The notes: generated by a model not told the origin, from the sequence alone. A DNA stretch of 45,380 nt from UBA11612 sp963976395 (GCA_963976395.1 CAXBLG010000019.1:1-45380); one strand, 5' to 3'; counted from the stretch's first letter, positions 1 through 8,231 are shown. Numbers and translations: made by a program.

Positions 1-546
1 CGCGAGGGTTGCCACCACACTGTAAACCCAGGCGGCTCCGGTACCGATGGCGATAAGTGTGAACATATTGAGGTGACGCGTTACAATCGAACGCCAACCA
101 CGCGCGAAAAAAGGCCACCCGGCCCAAAGCACGACCGGTGTCGCCAGGGCAAACTGTACCCAAGTTGACACCTTGGCCGAAATGAGATGGTGCAGATCAA
201 AAATGTGCCCGCCCATCTCTAGCGCAACCACAGGAACGGCGAACGCGAGTCCAATCCACATGCGCCGCGTCATGTCCGTCAATTCATCGCTGGGCGCTGC
301 GCCGGCTGTGACTACGCTTGGTTCCAATGCCATACCGCAAATCGGGCAGGGACCCGGTTTATCCTCGCGGACTTCGGGGTGCATCGGGCAAGTATAGATG
401 GTGCCGGACGCGGCATGATGCGTGCCGCCGTCCCTGGTCGCCGTGTGCGGGGAGGTGGCGGATTTTGCTTCTGGTGCATGGCAACAGCTCTGACCGCCGG
501 GGCTTTGATGGTCGGTGTGTCCGTGGTGATTGGCGTGCGCGGTCAT
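1..546 (-). CDS. copA: Copper-translocating P1B-type ATPase, N-terminal part (cut by window edge)
   Basis: This is the first 182 codons of a heavy-metal P-type ATPase that would export Cu(I) across the inner membrane; the rest lies beyond base 1. The N-terminus is His-rich (MTAHANHHGHTDH), with a Cys pair near residue 25. A heavy-metal-binding domain follows at about residues 50-75, with YTCPMHPEV and PGPCPICGMAL. Two predicted membrane helices come next, and the visible end (LNMFTLIAIGTGAAWVYS) matches the second helix pair of CopA/SilP-type pumps. No classical GMxCxxC domain is seen, so the Cys/Met/His segment replaces it. The start is the ATG at 546, just downstream of two palindromic operators. 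Silver or another soft metal is an alternative substrate; the CPC and phosphorylation motifs are not in the window. Confidence 0.88.
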   Translation of the reverse strand, partial: MTAHANHHGHTDHQSPGGQSCCHAPEAKSATSPHTATRDGGTHHAASGTIYTCPMHPEVREDKPGPCPICGMALEPSVVTAGAAPSDELTDMTRRMWIGLAFAVPVVALEMGGHIFDLHHLISAKVSTWVQFALATPVVLWAGWPFFARGWRSIVTRHLNMFTLIAIGTGAAWVYSVVATLA

Positions 547-570
547 GGCGTTAGATCCTGAATGCAGCAT

Positions 571-593
571 CATATACCCCTAATGGGTATATG
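571..593. promoter_or_regulatory. Palindromic operator 1 upstream of copA (CsoR-like)
   Basis: Inverted repeat with perfect 9-bp arms CATATACCC and GGGTATATG around a CTAAT spacer, 25 bp before the copA start. The core ATACCC-N5-GGGTAT resembles the G/C-tract operators bound by CsoR/RcnR-family metal-sensing repressors. The identity of the regulator is inferred; no such gene is in the window. Confidence 0.6.
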
Positions 594-608
594 AATATCA
601 TCTTCAAT

Positions 609-625
609 ATACCCCTATAGGGTAT
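609..625. promoter_or_regulatory. Palindromic operator 2 upstream of copA (CsoR-like)
   Basis: Second copy of the same core, ATACCC-CTATA-GGGTAT, with perfect 6-bp arms. Its centre is 35 bp from that of the first operator. Two near-identical sites in a row upstream of a copper ATPase gene make a metal-responsive repressor the simplest reading. Confidence 0.6.
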
Positions 626-916
626 TAGTCAACGCCGTTTTCATGAGGCTCTCCACAATATGATTTCACTTATGCCACAGGGAACGGGGGAGCCTATTCC
701 CCCAAGGAAATCATGCTCGGTAGCTCGTTGCGCACAGTCTATTTTTCAATTTCCTGTTCATATCAGTATGCTACCTAACCAAAAGGGCTTCCCAAAAGGG
801 CGCTATTTCCCAAGGTGAGCTAAGATCTGTATTGGAGAAGCTGTGGTCGAACCTGCAAATTATACACAAACACTCATGTGCCGTGTCGCAGGCTACTGCG
901 CGGGGAAGGGGACTAA
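626..916. other. Non-coding stretch with no recognised gene
   Basis: No convincing reading frame was found on either strand. There is a small hairpin at 686-703 (GGGGGA and TCCCCC arms, 6-base loop) without a T-run. The stretch sits between the copA control region and a methyltransferase remnant, and may hold degraded 5' sequence of that remnant. Confidence 0.3.
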
Positions 917-1324
917 GGCGCTTGTCACGGACAATTTTCCGCCAGTAAAGAGAGCTTTATGTTTTCCAACTTTATTGCCGGGGTTCCCGAAGACAAAGTG
1001 GTCATCGTTAGCGGGTCATATGAAGTGAGTCTGGGTGAAGAAAAAGACAAAACGCGCGAGCTCTTAGGGCCAACCAAGGCGGCTTTGGTTCATATCGACT
1101 GCGATGTTGAGGTGCCCGCAAAGCTGGCACTCGATTTTGTTACCCCTTATCTACAGCAAGGCACGTTATTGCTGTTTGACGAGTACGATTTGAACGGCGC
1201 GGATAATAAAAAGGGCGAGCGCGCCGCACTGCGAGCGTGGCTAAATGAACATCCGGAATTCGATGTAGAGCCGTACCGATGCTACCATACTGCTGCCCGC
1301 TCATTTATTGTTCACAGGCAGTAG
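917..1324 (+). pseudogene. C-terminal remnant of a TylF/macrocin-type O-methyltransferase
   Basis: The frame is open from just after a TAA at 914 to the stop at 1322-1324. An ATG at 959 would give 121 residues, but coding resemblance starts earlier (GQFSASKESF precedes that ATG). The segment ALVHIDCDVEVPAK followed by LLLFDEYD matches the second half of TylF/MtfD-like SAM-dependent methyltransferases, including the acidic metal-binding ID-x-D and the FDEY strand. Family members are roughly twice this length, and the SAM-binding N-terminal half is missing. I therefore read this as a 5'-truncated, probably dead gene. Its 3' end overlaps the patatin gene on the other strand by 13 bases. A short functional derivative cannot be excluded. 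Confidence 0.6.
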
Positions 1325-2340
1325 TTATTAGGGGCAGGTGTGACGTCATCCACCAAAGTATTCGATAAGTCAGACTTGCTTTCACAGTTTGATGAAGTTT
1401 TCGAGACCGTGAGGGCCGCTGATGTGCGTGCGGTGCCGCGATTTTCAGATATTACGAAGTCTCCAATATGAAAGTTGACTTTGCGGTAGGGCGTGTCTTT
1501 CAGTTTACCGCTGGCGACCAATTTCGATATGGTCGCCATGCCGCTCATTTCGCGCACCAATGTAGAGTTAAAGCTGATCTCGTTCAGTCGGTTCAATATT
1601 TCACGCGCACTCTTGGGTAGGTCGGGCCGGTTCATGGGGTTGATCTGGACGATAATCACATCTCCGCTGTGACATTCATGAATCAAAGGCGAAATCGCCG
1701 GGTTGGCCAAGTAACCCCCATCCCAATAGTGCTCTCCGCGAAATTCAACAGCTTGGAATGCCATCGGGATGCAGGCTGACGCAAGCAACGCTTCCACATA
1801 TAATTCGTTGGTTCTGAACAATTTCAACTTGCAGGTCCGCACATTGGTTGCCGACACGAAAAGCTTAATATCCGTGCGGCGGCGCAGCTGCTCGAAATCG
1901 ACCATATCCGTTAATATGTCGCGGAGCGGATTGATATTCATGGGATTGAGCTGATACGGCGAAAACATACGGGTGACAAAGTCCGCCATCATGAAAGCCG
2001 GTGCGTTGTCCACATTCCAAGGATCAGCACCCTGCGGTGCAAACCACGACCCGGTTCCCCATCCCGGGCCATTGTGCGCGGTCAATACGGACTGCTCGCT
2101 GACTCTTTTCCAAAAGGTATGAAGATTGTCGATGGCGCCTTGACGGCCCCCTTTAACAAAGCCGTCGGTAAAAACAGCGGCATTCATGGCGCCGGCACTT
2201 GTTCCACTGATGCCGTCGATAAAGATATGCTTGTCTCGCATCAATCGGTCGAGCACGCCCCATGTGAATGCGCCATGGGCGCCCCCGCCCTGAAGGGCGA
2301 GGCTAATGTGTTTGCGTTGAGGTTTCGGTGGCTGGTTCAC
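1312..2340 (-). CDS. Patatin-like phospholipase family protein
   Basis: Predicted cytosolic or peripheral acyl hydrolase of the patatin/RssA type. Visible motifs are the oxyanion-hole GGGAHG (residues 18-23), the nucleophile elbow GTSAG (Ser48) and the DGG motif carrying the catalytic Asp (D207), which give the Ser-Asp dyad. The only start available is the GTG at 2340, because an in-frame TGA lies two codons upstream. The last ~50 residues (from about NRGTART to the end) are Ser/Thr/Asn-rich and unlike the tail I expect in this family, so the 3' end may have been replaced. The coding end overlaps the methyltransferase remnant convergently. Lipid substrate unknown. Confidence 0.82.
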   Translation of the reverse strand: MNQPPKPQRKHISLALQGGGAHGAFTWGVLDRLMRDKHIFIDGISGTSAGAMNAAVFTDGFVKGGRQGAIDNLHTFWKRVSEQSVLTAHNGPGWGTGSWFAPQGADPWNVDNAPAFMMADFVTRMFSPYQLNPMNINPLRDILTDMVDFEQLRRRTDIKLFVSATNVRTCKLKLFRTNELYVEALLASACIPMAFQAVEFRGEHYWDGGYLANPAISPLIHECHSGDVIIVQINPMNRPDLPKSAREILNRLNEISFNSTLVREMSGMATISKLVASGKLKDTPYRKVNFHIGDFVISENRGTARTSAALTVSKTSSNCESKSDLSNTLVDDVTPAPNNYCL

Positions 2341-2585
2341 CCCTCATGCTTACCACTCAAAGGTGATCTTTTGCAGCATGAAATCGCTTACGAGTGCGAT
2401 ATGACGGTAAGCCTGGGTGATCCATTACAATAGTCCGGGCCTCTCGTTATGGCTTAGTATCATAATTCTAGGAACGCAATGGCTGTCCGCATCCGCATGG
2501 TCGAATTCATAGTGCGTCTATGCAACGAGCTTAGAGAACAACATGCACCGTTTGGTGAACGCGCACCGACTATTCGAAAGAGGAT

Positions 2586-3188
2586 CTATTGATAAACGGC
2601 GAGGAGAATAGTCGGGCTGCCGGATGGCAGACTGCTGGAGAACGCCTCAAGAGTGTTCAAGCCTGAGATATCTGCAGAATTGATGGCGCCGCCGATAAAT
2701 ACTGAGGAATGTGATGTTTGATTTTGTGAGAATGTAAGCGCGGGTGACCCGATGCCGGAACAGGCAACGGCTGCCTCACCGGTGGAATGGGTAACAGTGG
2801 TGGAGACGGGAAAGTGTTCGCCGTGCTGATTGGCAACCACTGCGGCGGTGCAGGACAGGTCAATGGCGTGACCAGCGTCGCTGGTAATATCAATGCGACC
2901 AGGTTGCGGAGGACTAGACGCACCCGCGTGGAGTCCCGAGCCCGTGGTCACAACGGACCCGTCGGGGCGCACGGTGAGTGTGCCGCTGGGCGAAGAGCCG
3001 ACGACAATGTCGCCGAACTGTAGGTCTTGAATAGAGGTTATGGTTACTTTTGTTCGCAAGCTTACGCCGATATGCAGCGCGTCTGACGCAGCATAAAGTC
3101 CATTGGTCGGCGCAAGTGCTCCTAGCCCAACCATTAGTGCAATTGCTCGCCGGAATTCTTCCGGGAAGACTTTGCCAATGACCTTCAA
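2586..3188 (-). CDS. DUF4402 pilus subunit, third and operon-distal
   Basis: Secreted pilin-like protein of about 200 residues. After a signal peptide (hydrophobic IALMVGLGALAP, then YAASD) come the DUF4402 hallmarks: LRTKVTITSIQDLQFGDIVVG, a GTLTVRPDGSV turn, two Cys in the contexts DLSCTA and ACSGIG (likely one disulfide), and a C-terminal LLAVYQ. The last three residues match the end of the abundant pilin encoded at the head of the operon. The frame is open up to 3338, but the extra N-terminal 50 residues do not look like a signal peptide. I chose TTG at 3188, preceded by GAGGG. As the last gene of a chaperone-usher operon it may be the tip or an adhesive subunit; that role is inference. 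Confidence 0.72.
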   Translation of the reverse strand: MKVIGKVFPEEFRRAIALMVGLGALAPTNGLYAASDALHIGVSLRTKVTITSIQDLQFGDIVVGSSPSGTLTVRPDGSVVTTGSGLHAGASSPPQPGRIDITSDAGHAIDLSCTAAVVANQHGEHFPVSTTVTHSTGEAAVACSGIGSPALTFSQNQTSHSSVFIGGAINSADISGLNTLEAFSSSLPSGSPTILLAVYQ

Positions 3189-3340
3189 CGTACCCTCAAC
3201 GTGATCGTCAGGTTTTGATGTGGGACCGATTCCGATCTCGCATCCATTGGCCGGATTATACTTGCGAGTCGATACGTATTCGAGGAAAAAAAATAAGCCG
3301 AAAAATGGCACCTCGGCCAAGTGGTTCACTCTCGGCAACG

Positions 3341-3357
3341 CCCCAGTTTAGCTGGGG
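3341..3357. repeat. Small hairpin spanning the usher stop codon
   Basis: Inverted repeat CCCCAG-N5-CTGGGG; the TAA of the usher gene lies in the loop. No T-run follows on the minus strand, so it is not a standard terminator. It could stabilise or process the transcript before the distal subunit gene. Confidence 0.4.
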
Positions 3358-6164
3358 TTAGGGACCAGATTAACGTCCGCCTGATAAGGTGCGTCTGCCG
3401 TGAGCACGACGGACTTGCTTCCGTCTGATGCGGTTGCGGACGAGGCTAGCCGTACAGTGTAGGTGCCCAGCGATAAGTCAGAAAAGAAATAGTAGCCGTC
3501 AAATTCCGAGCGAGTCTGAGCAATCACATTGCCTAAATTGTCGACAAGTTCCACCCGGGTGCCCGCGATGGTAGTGGCATCCAGGATATCGGCGGTTTCC
3601 TCTTTGACGACAAATCCGTCCACTTCGCCGAACACCCGTACTGGATAGTCGACGATAGGCAGGACGCCGGGGCGTGCTTGAACAGCGAGGTGGCTTTGCA
3701 CTGGCCGGTAGGTTACGTCGGGAAGCGAGCGCTGATCAACGGTCACGATCGTTTGCGGGCCTGGCATAAGATTGGTGACCCACGCGACACCAGATTCGTC
3801 CGTAACCCCCTCAGAGTTACGGCGTGTCCCAGTGACGACAACATCGCGCAGCAAAGGTTCATCGCGATCATAAAGATCATTCGCATTCATATCGGCAAAA
3901 ACACGTACCCCGAGTATGGCGCCGCCGCTGCGTTCTTCCGCACCGGCAAAGCGATAACTCAGGGCCTGGTCCTGTGGAAGCAGTGCGGTTCGTAACGTAA
4001 GACCAACCACATAATTCCCTTTGGTATCAATGGATGGACTGAACCCGACGGAAAACTTCTTAAAGCGCCAGTTAAGGTCCGCTCCGAAAGAGGTCACGCC
4101 GCTGTTGAACTCACGCTCAATATCAACGGTCGCGGTAATCTCTCGGCCGAAGCGCCGCCGGGCTTGAAATGCGATGCCTTGAAGAACTCTGTCCTGGGTG
4201 GGGCTATAGTCGGCTTGCAACCGGTATAGAACATCACCTTGGCGGCCGCGCAAAGCAACGACGCCGGCAACGGTCGTGGGGAGTCCGCCACTCGAAAACC
4301 ATTGAACATTAAGATTATGGCTAACGGTCAAACCTTTTAAACTCATAGCCAACTGGTGGTCGGCACCGAATGCCGTCGGGCGGCCTCTGCGGTTCTGTCG
4401 AGACACCTCGGCGCGTTGGCCAACACGCACTATTCCCAAATCAATAGGGCGGTGAGCAATGCCGATGACTGTGTCTGAGAAGATATCGGTTTCATTTAAA
4501 TCTGGATTGAAGCGTTGAAGGTGAGAGACGAAAGTGTCTAATCCCTTCCAGGCGGTTCGCATTTCAGCGGAGACGGTGTAGGCCCCCTGTTCTTCCATGG
4601 CGACATCGGTGGCGAGGTAATAGCCGCCTATGCTGGCTCGTAGTCCGGTGAACAGTGCGCCTTCGTTGGTGCGTTTGCCGATGGCGCCGAAGGCTCCGCC
4701 GGCGATTAGCGACACGCGGTCGGTAAGGCCGTACTCTACACGGCCGACCACGCCCAGTTCATCGTTCAGGGCCTGATCACTTAAGCTGACGAGAGGGTCG
4801 GAAGACTGTACGGCGCCGAATTCATAGACAAAATTTCCAGCAGACTGAAGGCCTGGCCCTAAAAATACACGCTCAATACGCTCTATTTCTTCGCCGTTGG
4901 GACCGTAAGCGACAATACGAAAGACGTTGGCGCCAGGGCGCAACGACAGGGTCGAAAACTCGTACCGGCCGTCGTTCCCGACGGTTTCAATCGTGAGCAG
5001 ACGGTCATCCTGATAAAGTTCCACATCCCATCCGGGCGGTACGGTCCCGACCAACACAAAACCATCCGCTTCGGAAACGCGGTTATTAGATGCGTTTGAA
5101 ACGAATGCACCTCGACCGCGGCGCACGGCTGTGATCAGCGGCACCGACGGCATGAGCACATCGCCCAAGGCCAAATGCCGGGCTTTCAACGGCCCTAACA
5201 TCTCACCGTTCGGATCTTCGCGCTCAAGAAGAATGTCAAGGCTGTCGAGGGAAGCGCCTTCTGAGTCACGGTAATTTGCAAGGGCGTTCAGTCGGGACGC
5301 AAATCCCAGGAGGTCACCGTGACTTTGCACACTAAGGCTTCCAAACCCGGATGTTTTGGCTTCACCGCCCAATACTGCGCCCGAGGCTGTAATATTCACG
5401 GCCGGTGCTGCAATCAGTTGATAAGGCACCTTCATGGATGTGCGCCTAGTTGAGCCCGGAGCGTTTGCCATCTGACCGGCGACAGATTGACGTTCCTGTG
5501 CAAGTTGAAAGGGTAAGGGCTCCTTTGGTTCAATAAAAAGAGTCATGCGCAGAAGATCTGCGGTGATGCCTAGGGGAAACCATGCCTGTAGTGTTTCCAG
5601 CCCGACGTAAATATCGTCTTCATGCAACTCTATCTGGTTGGCGGTATAGGTTTGCAGTGTTCTGGAGATTGCGATGGTTTCTCCGCCGACACTTAATCCA
5701 AATGTGCGGTCTTCCGACAGGAACCAACCCTCGGCAATACCTGCGGTCGGATCGACCTGAATGGGGAAGGCGAGCAGGTCGGCCAAGCTGCCGAGTCCGA
5801 CTAATAAAGTGCCATCATCGCGGCGGTATCCGAATACAAACTCACCATTGAGAGCGACCTTTCCAATCCGGACTTCAAGAATAACCGATTGAGATTGTGG
5901 GCGTTGGACTCGTTCAAGGCCGGAATTGTCGGCATAGTGATGCGTGCTCGCCAATTGAGTCTCGGGCAGGGGACCATTGGCAATCGTTGGTGTCCCATCC
6001 GATCCCACAATAACAGTGGGCAATGCATTTGATCTTTCAACAAGGGGGGCCGCAGCTGCAGCCCAGGCAGCCAAAACGAGCGCGGCGACGAAGGCTATCG
6101 TCCACGGCTGGTAAAGTGAATGGATCGGTTTAAGACAGCGGAATGATGTGCTCGTCGAGGACAT
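3348..6164 (-). CDS. Usher-like outer-membrane assembly protein with C-terminal Ig-like domains
   Basis: Large (938 residues) exported protein, probably the outer-membrane pore through which the pilus is assembled. A signal peptide is visible (AFVAALVLAAWAAAAAP). Residues about 90-230 form an N-terminal beta-rich domain (ILEVRIGKVALNGEF, VGLETLQAWFPL). Around residues 360-435 there is a small beta domain (GWDVELYQDDRLL, GRYEFSTLSLRPGANVFRIVAYGPNGEE), followed by a long stretch of alternating strands ending near 745 that looks like an outer-membrane barrel. Residues 748-938 hold two Ig/carboxypeptidase-regulatory-like domains: SdrD-B-like (FADMNANDLYDRDEP) and CarboxypepD-like (GTRVELVDNLG, FDGYYFFSDLSLGTYTVRL). 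It overlaps the chaperone gene by 35 bp. The usher role rests mainly on context and size; sequence similarity to classical PapC/FimD is not obvious to me. Confidence 0.72.
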   Translation of the reverse strand: MSSTSTSFRCLKPIHSLYQPWTIAFVAALVLAAWAAAAAPLVERSNALPTVIVGSDGTPTIANGPLPETQLASTHHYADNSGLERVQRPQSQSVILEVRIGKVALNGEFVFGYRRDDGTLLVGLGSLADLLAFPIQVDPTAGIAEGWFLSEDRTFGLSVGGETIAISRTLQTYTANQIELHEDDIYVGLETLQAWFPLGITADLLRMTLFIEPKEPLPFQLAQERQSVAGQMANAPGSTRRTSMKVPYQLIAAPAVNITASGAVLGGEAKTSGFGSLSVQSHGDLLGFASRLNALANYRDSEGASLDSLDILLEREDPNGEMLGPLKARHLALGDVLMPSVPLITAVRRGRGAFVSNASNNRVSEADGFVLVGTVPPGWDVELYQDDRLLTIETVGNDGRYEFSTLSLRPGANVFRIVAYGPNGEEIERIERVFLGPGLQSAGNFVYEFGAVQSSDPLVSLSDQALNDELGVVGRVEYGLTDRVSLIAGGAFGAIGKRTNEGALFTGLRASIGGYYLATDVAMEEQGAYTVSAEMRTAWKGLDTFVSHLQRFNPDLNETDIFSDTVIGIAHRPIDLGIVRVGQRAEVSRQNRRGRPTAFGADHQLAMSLKGLTVSHNLNVQWFSSGGLPTTVAGVVALRGRQGDVLYRLQADYSPTQDRVLQGIAFQARRRFGREITATVDIEREFNSGVTSFGADLNWRFKKFSVGFSPSIDTKGNYVVGLTLRTALLPQDQALSYRFAGAEERSGGAILGVRVFADMNANDLYDRDEPLLRDVVVTGTRRNSEGVTDESGVAWVTNLMPGPQTIVTVDQRSLPDVTYRPVQSHLAVQARPGVLPIVDYPVRVFGEVDGFVVKEETADILDATTIAGTRVELVDNLGNVIAQTRSEFDGYYFFSDLSLGTYTVRLASSATASDGSKSVVLTADAPYQADVNLVPNPS

Positions 6165-6972
6165 CTGTGTCGTTCCGCTCGGCGGGCGTTAACGTAATTA
6201 TCAAATTGCCCGAGGTGGGCACATCGCCTCCGGGCCATGCTACGACGACTGATCGCTTAACCCAATCTCGTTCACGATAGATCCGAATTACATTGTCGGT
6301 GACGATATCTTCTTTTTCTCCGGTGGACTGCTCCAAGCGCATATGCAGATGAACAGCTGCATCAGCATTCCCATTTCTCTTAAGGTGAACGATCACACTG
6401 CTAGCTTGCACCTCGGCGCCTTCAACCGTCACCGACGATAGGGCTTCGCCGGCGGTAACAACGATGGGAATAGCGACATTGAATTTAAACCCGATCCCAA
6501 AACTCATGTTTCCAGTTGTTGGGGTCTTATTGTCATCGGTTATGTTGGGATTAGGCACTTCACGAAAAACAACGTGCGTCCGGTAAGTGCCGGGATCGAG
6601 TTGATTGGGCCGGCGGGAAACAACACGAATGGTTTGGGTTTGTCCGGGCTCAAGCGTGAACGCGCGAGGTGAAAACCGAATCATCCGTCGGGCTGAATTC
6701 TCCAGACGTTCCACCCGCATTGTCGTTCCCTGCTCGGACATAGAATAATCTTCCAGACCCAATTCGTAGGACGCGGTATTCTCGGTCCGGTTTGTTACGG
6801 TTAAAACCTCCGAACGGCGCTGATCAAAAAGCTCCACGCGTTGAGGCGAGATGAACAAGGGGGCTTGAGCTAGGCTTGGTGCCGCATGCAACAACAACGA
6901 CCCGACTAAGCCGCAAATGATGACCAAAAACTTGTGTGGAAGAAGAGTAGGAGTTTGCTTGCTGAGTGTCAT
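6130..6972 (-). CDS. PapD-like periplasmic pilus chaperone
   Basis: Periplasmic chaperone expected to cap DUF4402 subunits by donor-strand complementation before delivery to the usher. A signal peptide occupies residues 1-36 (FLVIICGLVGSLLLHAAPSLAQA). The first Ig-like domain shows the family pattern: PLFISPQRVELFDQRRSEVLTV, then RMIRFSPRAFTLEPGQTQTIRVVSRR, then GTYRTHVVFREVP. A second beta domain follows. At 280 residues it is slightly longer than FimC/PapD. The ATG overlaps the stop of the preceding subunit gene by 4 bp (ATGA), and its own end overlaps the usher gene, so the three are probably translationally coupled. Confidence 0.85.
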   Translation of the reverse strand: MTLSKQTPTLLPHKFLVIICGLVGSLLLHAAPSLAQAPLFISPQRVELFDQRRSEVLTVTNRTENTASYELGLEDYSMSEQGTTMRVERLENSARRMIRFSPRAFTLEPGQTQTIRVVSRRPNQLDPGTYRTHVVFREVPNPNITDDNKTPTTGNMSFGIGFKFNVAIPIVVTAGEALSSVTVEGAEVQASSVIVHLKRNGNADAAVHLHMRLEQSTGEKEDIVTDNVIRIYRERDWVKRSVVVAWPGGDVPTSGNLIITLTPAERNDTDVLDEHIIPLS

Positions 6973-7541
6973 GGAATCACCATTTCAATAATTATCGGAA
7001 TCCCGCCTGTAGAGCCGGTGTCGTAGGAGCCGCCGGACTCGGAACCGGTCGCAACTAATGTGGCCGCGATTAATGCCTCGCTCACGGTGGGCGGACCTGT
7101 TGTCATCTGGATTGAGGTTAGTCCGATGCCGAGACAGGGCGAGATGCCGGAACCGCCGGGTGAGGTACCGTTGTTCCGGCCAAGCACCATTTCGATATGA
7201 GTGACGTCAATTGTATCAAGCCCGTTGGATATGGTCGCAGTCGTCGAGCAGGAAATGTCGACTGTAGTGTGCCCTTGGCCGGTGATTTGAATTCGTCCCG
7301 CGCTACCGAAACCGTCTCCAACCAACCCGCCGGTGTAGGAAATCGTCCCGTTGGTGCCGAGTGCAGCAGTCCCGGGCATATTCGCAACATCAATGCGACC
7401 GAACTCCAGGTCAGCTCTCACTCTGAGTTTGATATTTTGAGCCAGCGCATCTGGCAACCCGCCCGCAATCATTACGATGGCGGTGAACACGACCATTCGC
7501 AGTGCGGCGGCAATTCGCTTTTGGTTAGTGGAAATTTGCAC
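6969..7541 (-). CDS. DUF4402 pilus subunit, second
   Basis: Secreted pilin-like protein of about 190 residues. The signal peptide is MVVFTAIVMIAGGLPDALAQ, followed by LRVRADLEFGRIDV, which matches the FGxIxV start of the DUF4402 fold. Two Cys occur as DISCST and SPCLGIG, at the same places as in its two paralogues. The frame stays open to 7598, but that extension runs into a strong hairpin and a leader motif. GTG at 7541 or the ATG at the start of MVVFTAI is more plausible; I use GTG 7541. It is the first gene after the hairpin that separates it from the abundant pilin, so it is likely a minor, base or adaptor subunit. It ends in an ATGA overlap with the chaperone gene. Confidence 0.75.
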   Translation of the reverse strand: MQISTNQKRIAAALRMVVFTAIVMIAGGLPDALAQNIKLRVRADLEFGRIDVANMPGTAALGTNGTISYTGGLVGDGFGSAGRIQITGQGHTTVDISCSTTATISNGLDTIDVTHIEMVLGRNNGTSPGGSGISPCLGIGLTSIQMTTGPPTVSEALIAATLVATGSESGGSYDTGSTGGIPIIIEMVIP

Positions 7542-7554
7542 AGGGGTGCCTAAG

Positions 7555-7574
7555 CGTAAATATATGAGCCCCCC
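7555..7574 (-). promoter_or_regulatory. G-tract leader motif, copy B
   Basis: On the minus strand this reads GGGGGGCTCATATATTTACG, 14 bases before the GTG of the second DUF4402 gene. A near-copy lies upstream of the pilin gene. No function is known to me; it could be a duplicated leader or a regulator site. Confidence 0.4.
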
Positions 7575-7582
7575 AGCTCGTA

Positions 7583-7622
7583 TGAGTCCGAAGGGCACGC
7601 GGTTGTGCAGCCTTCGGACTCA
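7583..7622 (-). terminator. Strong intercistronic hairpin after the pilin gene (attenuator or stabiliser)
   Basis: Perfect 12-bp arms (TGAGTCCGAAGG and CCTTCGGACTCA) enclose a further 4-bp stem (GCAC/GTGC) with a 6-base loop and a 2-base bulge. It begins 25 bp past the pilin stop codon. No U-run follows on the minus strand, so full Rho-independent termination is doubtful. Partial termination or 3'-end protection of the pilin message would explain high pilin output relative to chaperone and usher. Confidence 0.65.
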
Positions 7623-7646
7623 CGAAATTTATCAAGCTAGTCAGGA

Positions 7647-8231
7647 CTACTGATAGACAGCCTGAACCGTGGAAGCCGCTCCGCCCGAGTTGGTGGACGA
7701 GAACGCGCCGGTTGTCGTGACACTGCCCATGTTAGCTAAGGCTAAAGTCGCGCCCATGTGCAACGACGTCGCGCCGCCGGTCAAAGATACGGTGATGGCT
7801 GTTGCGCCGACACCGCCGCAAGCTGTGCCAGAAGATGCGGTGCCGTTAGCGATGTTGGTGGGCACTGCGATAGTTTCTGCACTGGCGTTGGCAACTGTGG
7901 CGGCCGAGCAGGAAACATCGATGCTCACGCCGTTTGCGCCTGTAATGTCGATCTGACCGGCGGTGATGCTGCCGGTGCCGGCGGATGTAATGTCTGACCC
8001 GGAGGTCGAGAAAGATCCGTCGGGGTTGAGGGTCAGTGAGCCCGAACCCGACAGATTAACGTCGACGTCACCAAAGCTGACATCCGTCTGAGTGGTCACG
8101 GTCACGGCTTGGCGAAGCGTGGCCGAGACCTCAACTGTGTCGCTTTGGGCCTGCGCACCAGTGGTTATGCCCACGAATGCGAGAGCTGCGGCGACGCCGA
8201 GCGCGAGAGACTTGAGAGATACTTTGTACAT
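7647..8231 (-). CDS. DUF4402 major pilin
   Basis: Probably the abundant shaft subunit of the pilus. The 194-residue precursor has a clear signal peptide (SLALGVAAALAFVGITTGAQA, then QSDTVEV). The mature part carries LRQAVTVTTQTDVSFGDVDV, GSLTLNPDGSFSTSGSD, two Cys as DVSCSA and TACGGVG, and a C-terminal TVQAVYQ. It is rich in Ser, Thr, Gly and Ala and almost free of charged residues, as expected of a polymerising surface subunit. The ATG at 8231 has AAGGA 7 bases upstream. It is the promoter-proximal gene of the operon and is followed by a strong hairpin. Its upstream region is AT-rich and shared with the divergent response-regulator gene. Confidence 0.82.
   Translation of the reverse strand: MYKVSLKSLALGVAAALAFVGITTGAQAQSDTVEVSATLRQAVTVTTQTDVSFGDVDVNLSGSGSLTLNPDGSFSTSGSDITSAGTGSITAGQIDITGANGVSIDVSCSAATVANASAETIAVPTNIANGTASSGTACGGVGATAITVSLTGGATSLHMGATLALANMGSVTTTGAFSSTNSGGAASTVQAVYQ

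Noticed and set aside
3189..3338. Longer version of the distal DUF4402 subunit starting at 3338
   Set aside because: The additional 50 residues are not a signal peptide and would place the real signal sequence internally; an internal TTG with GAGGG upstream fits better.
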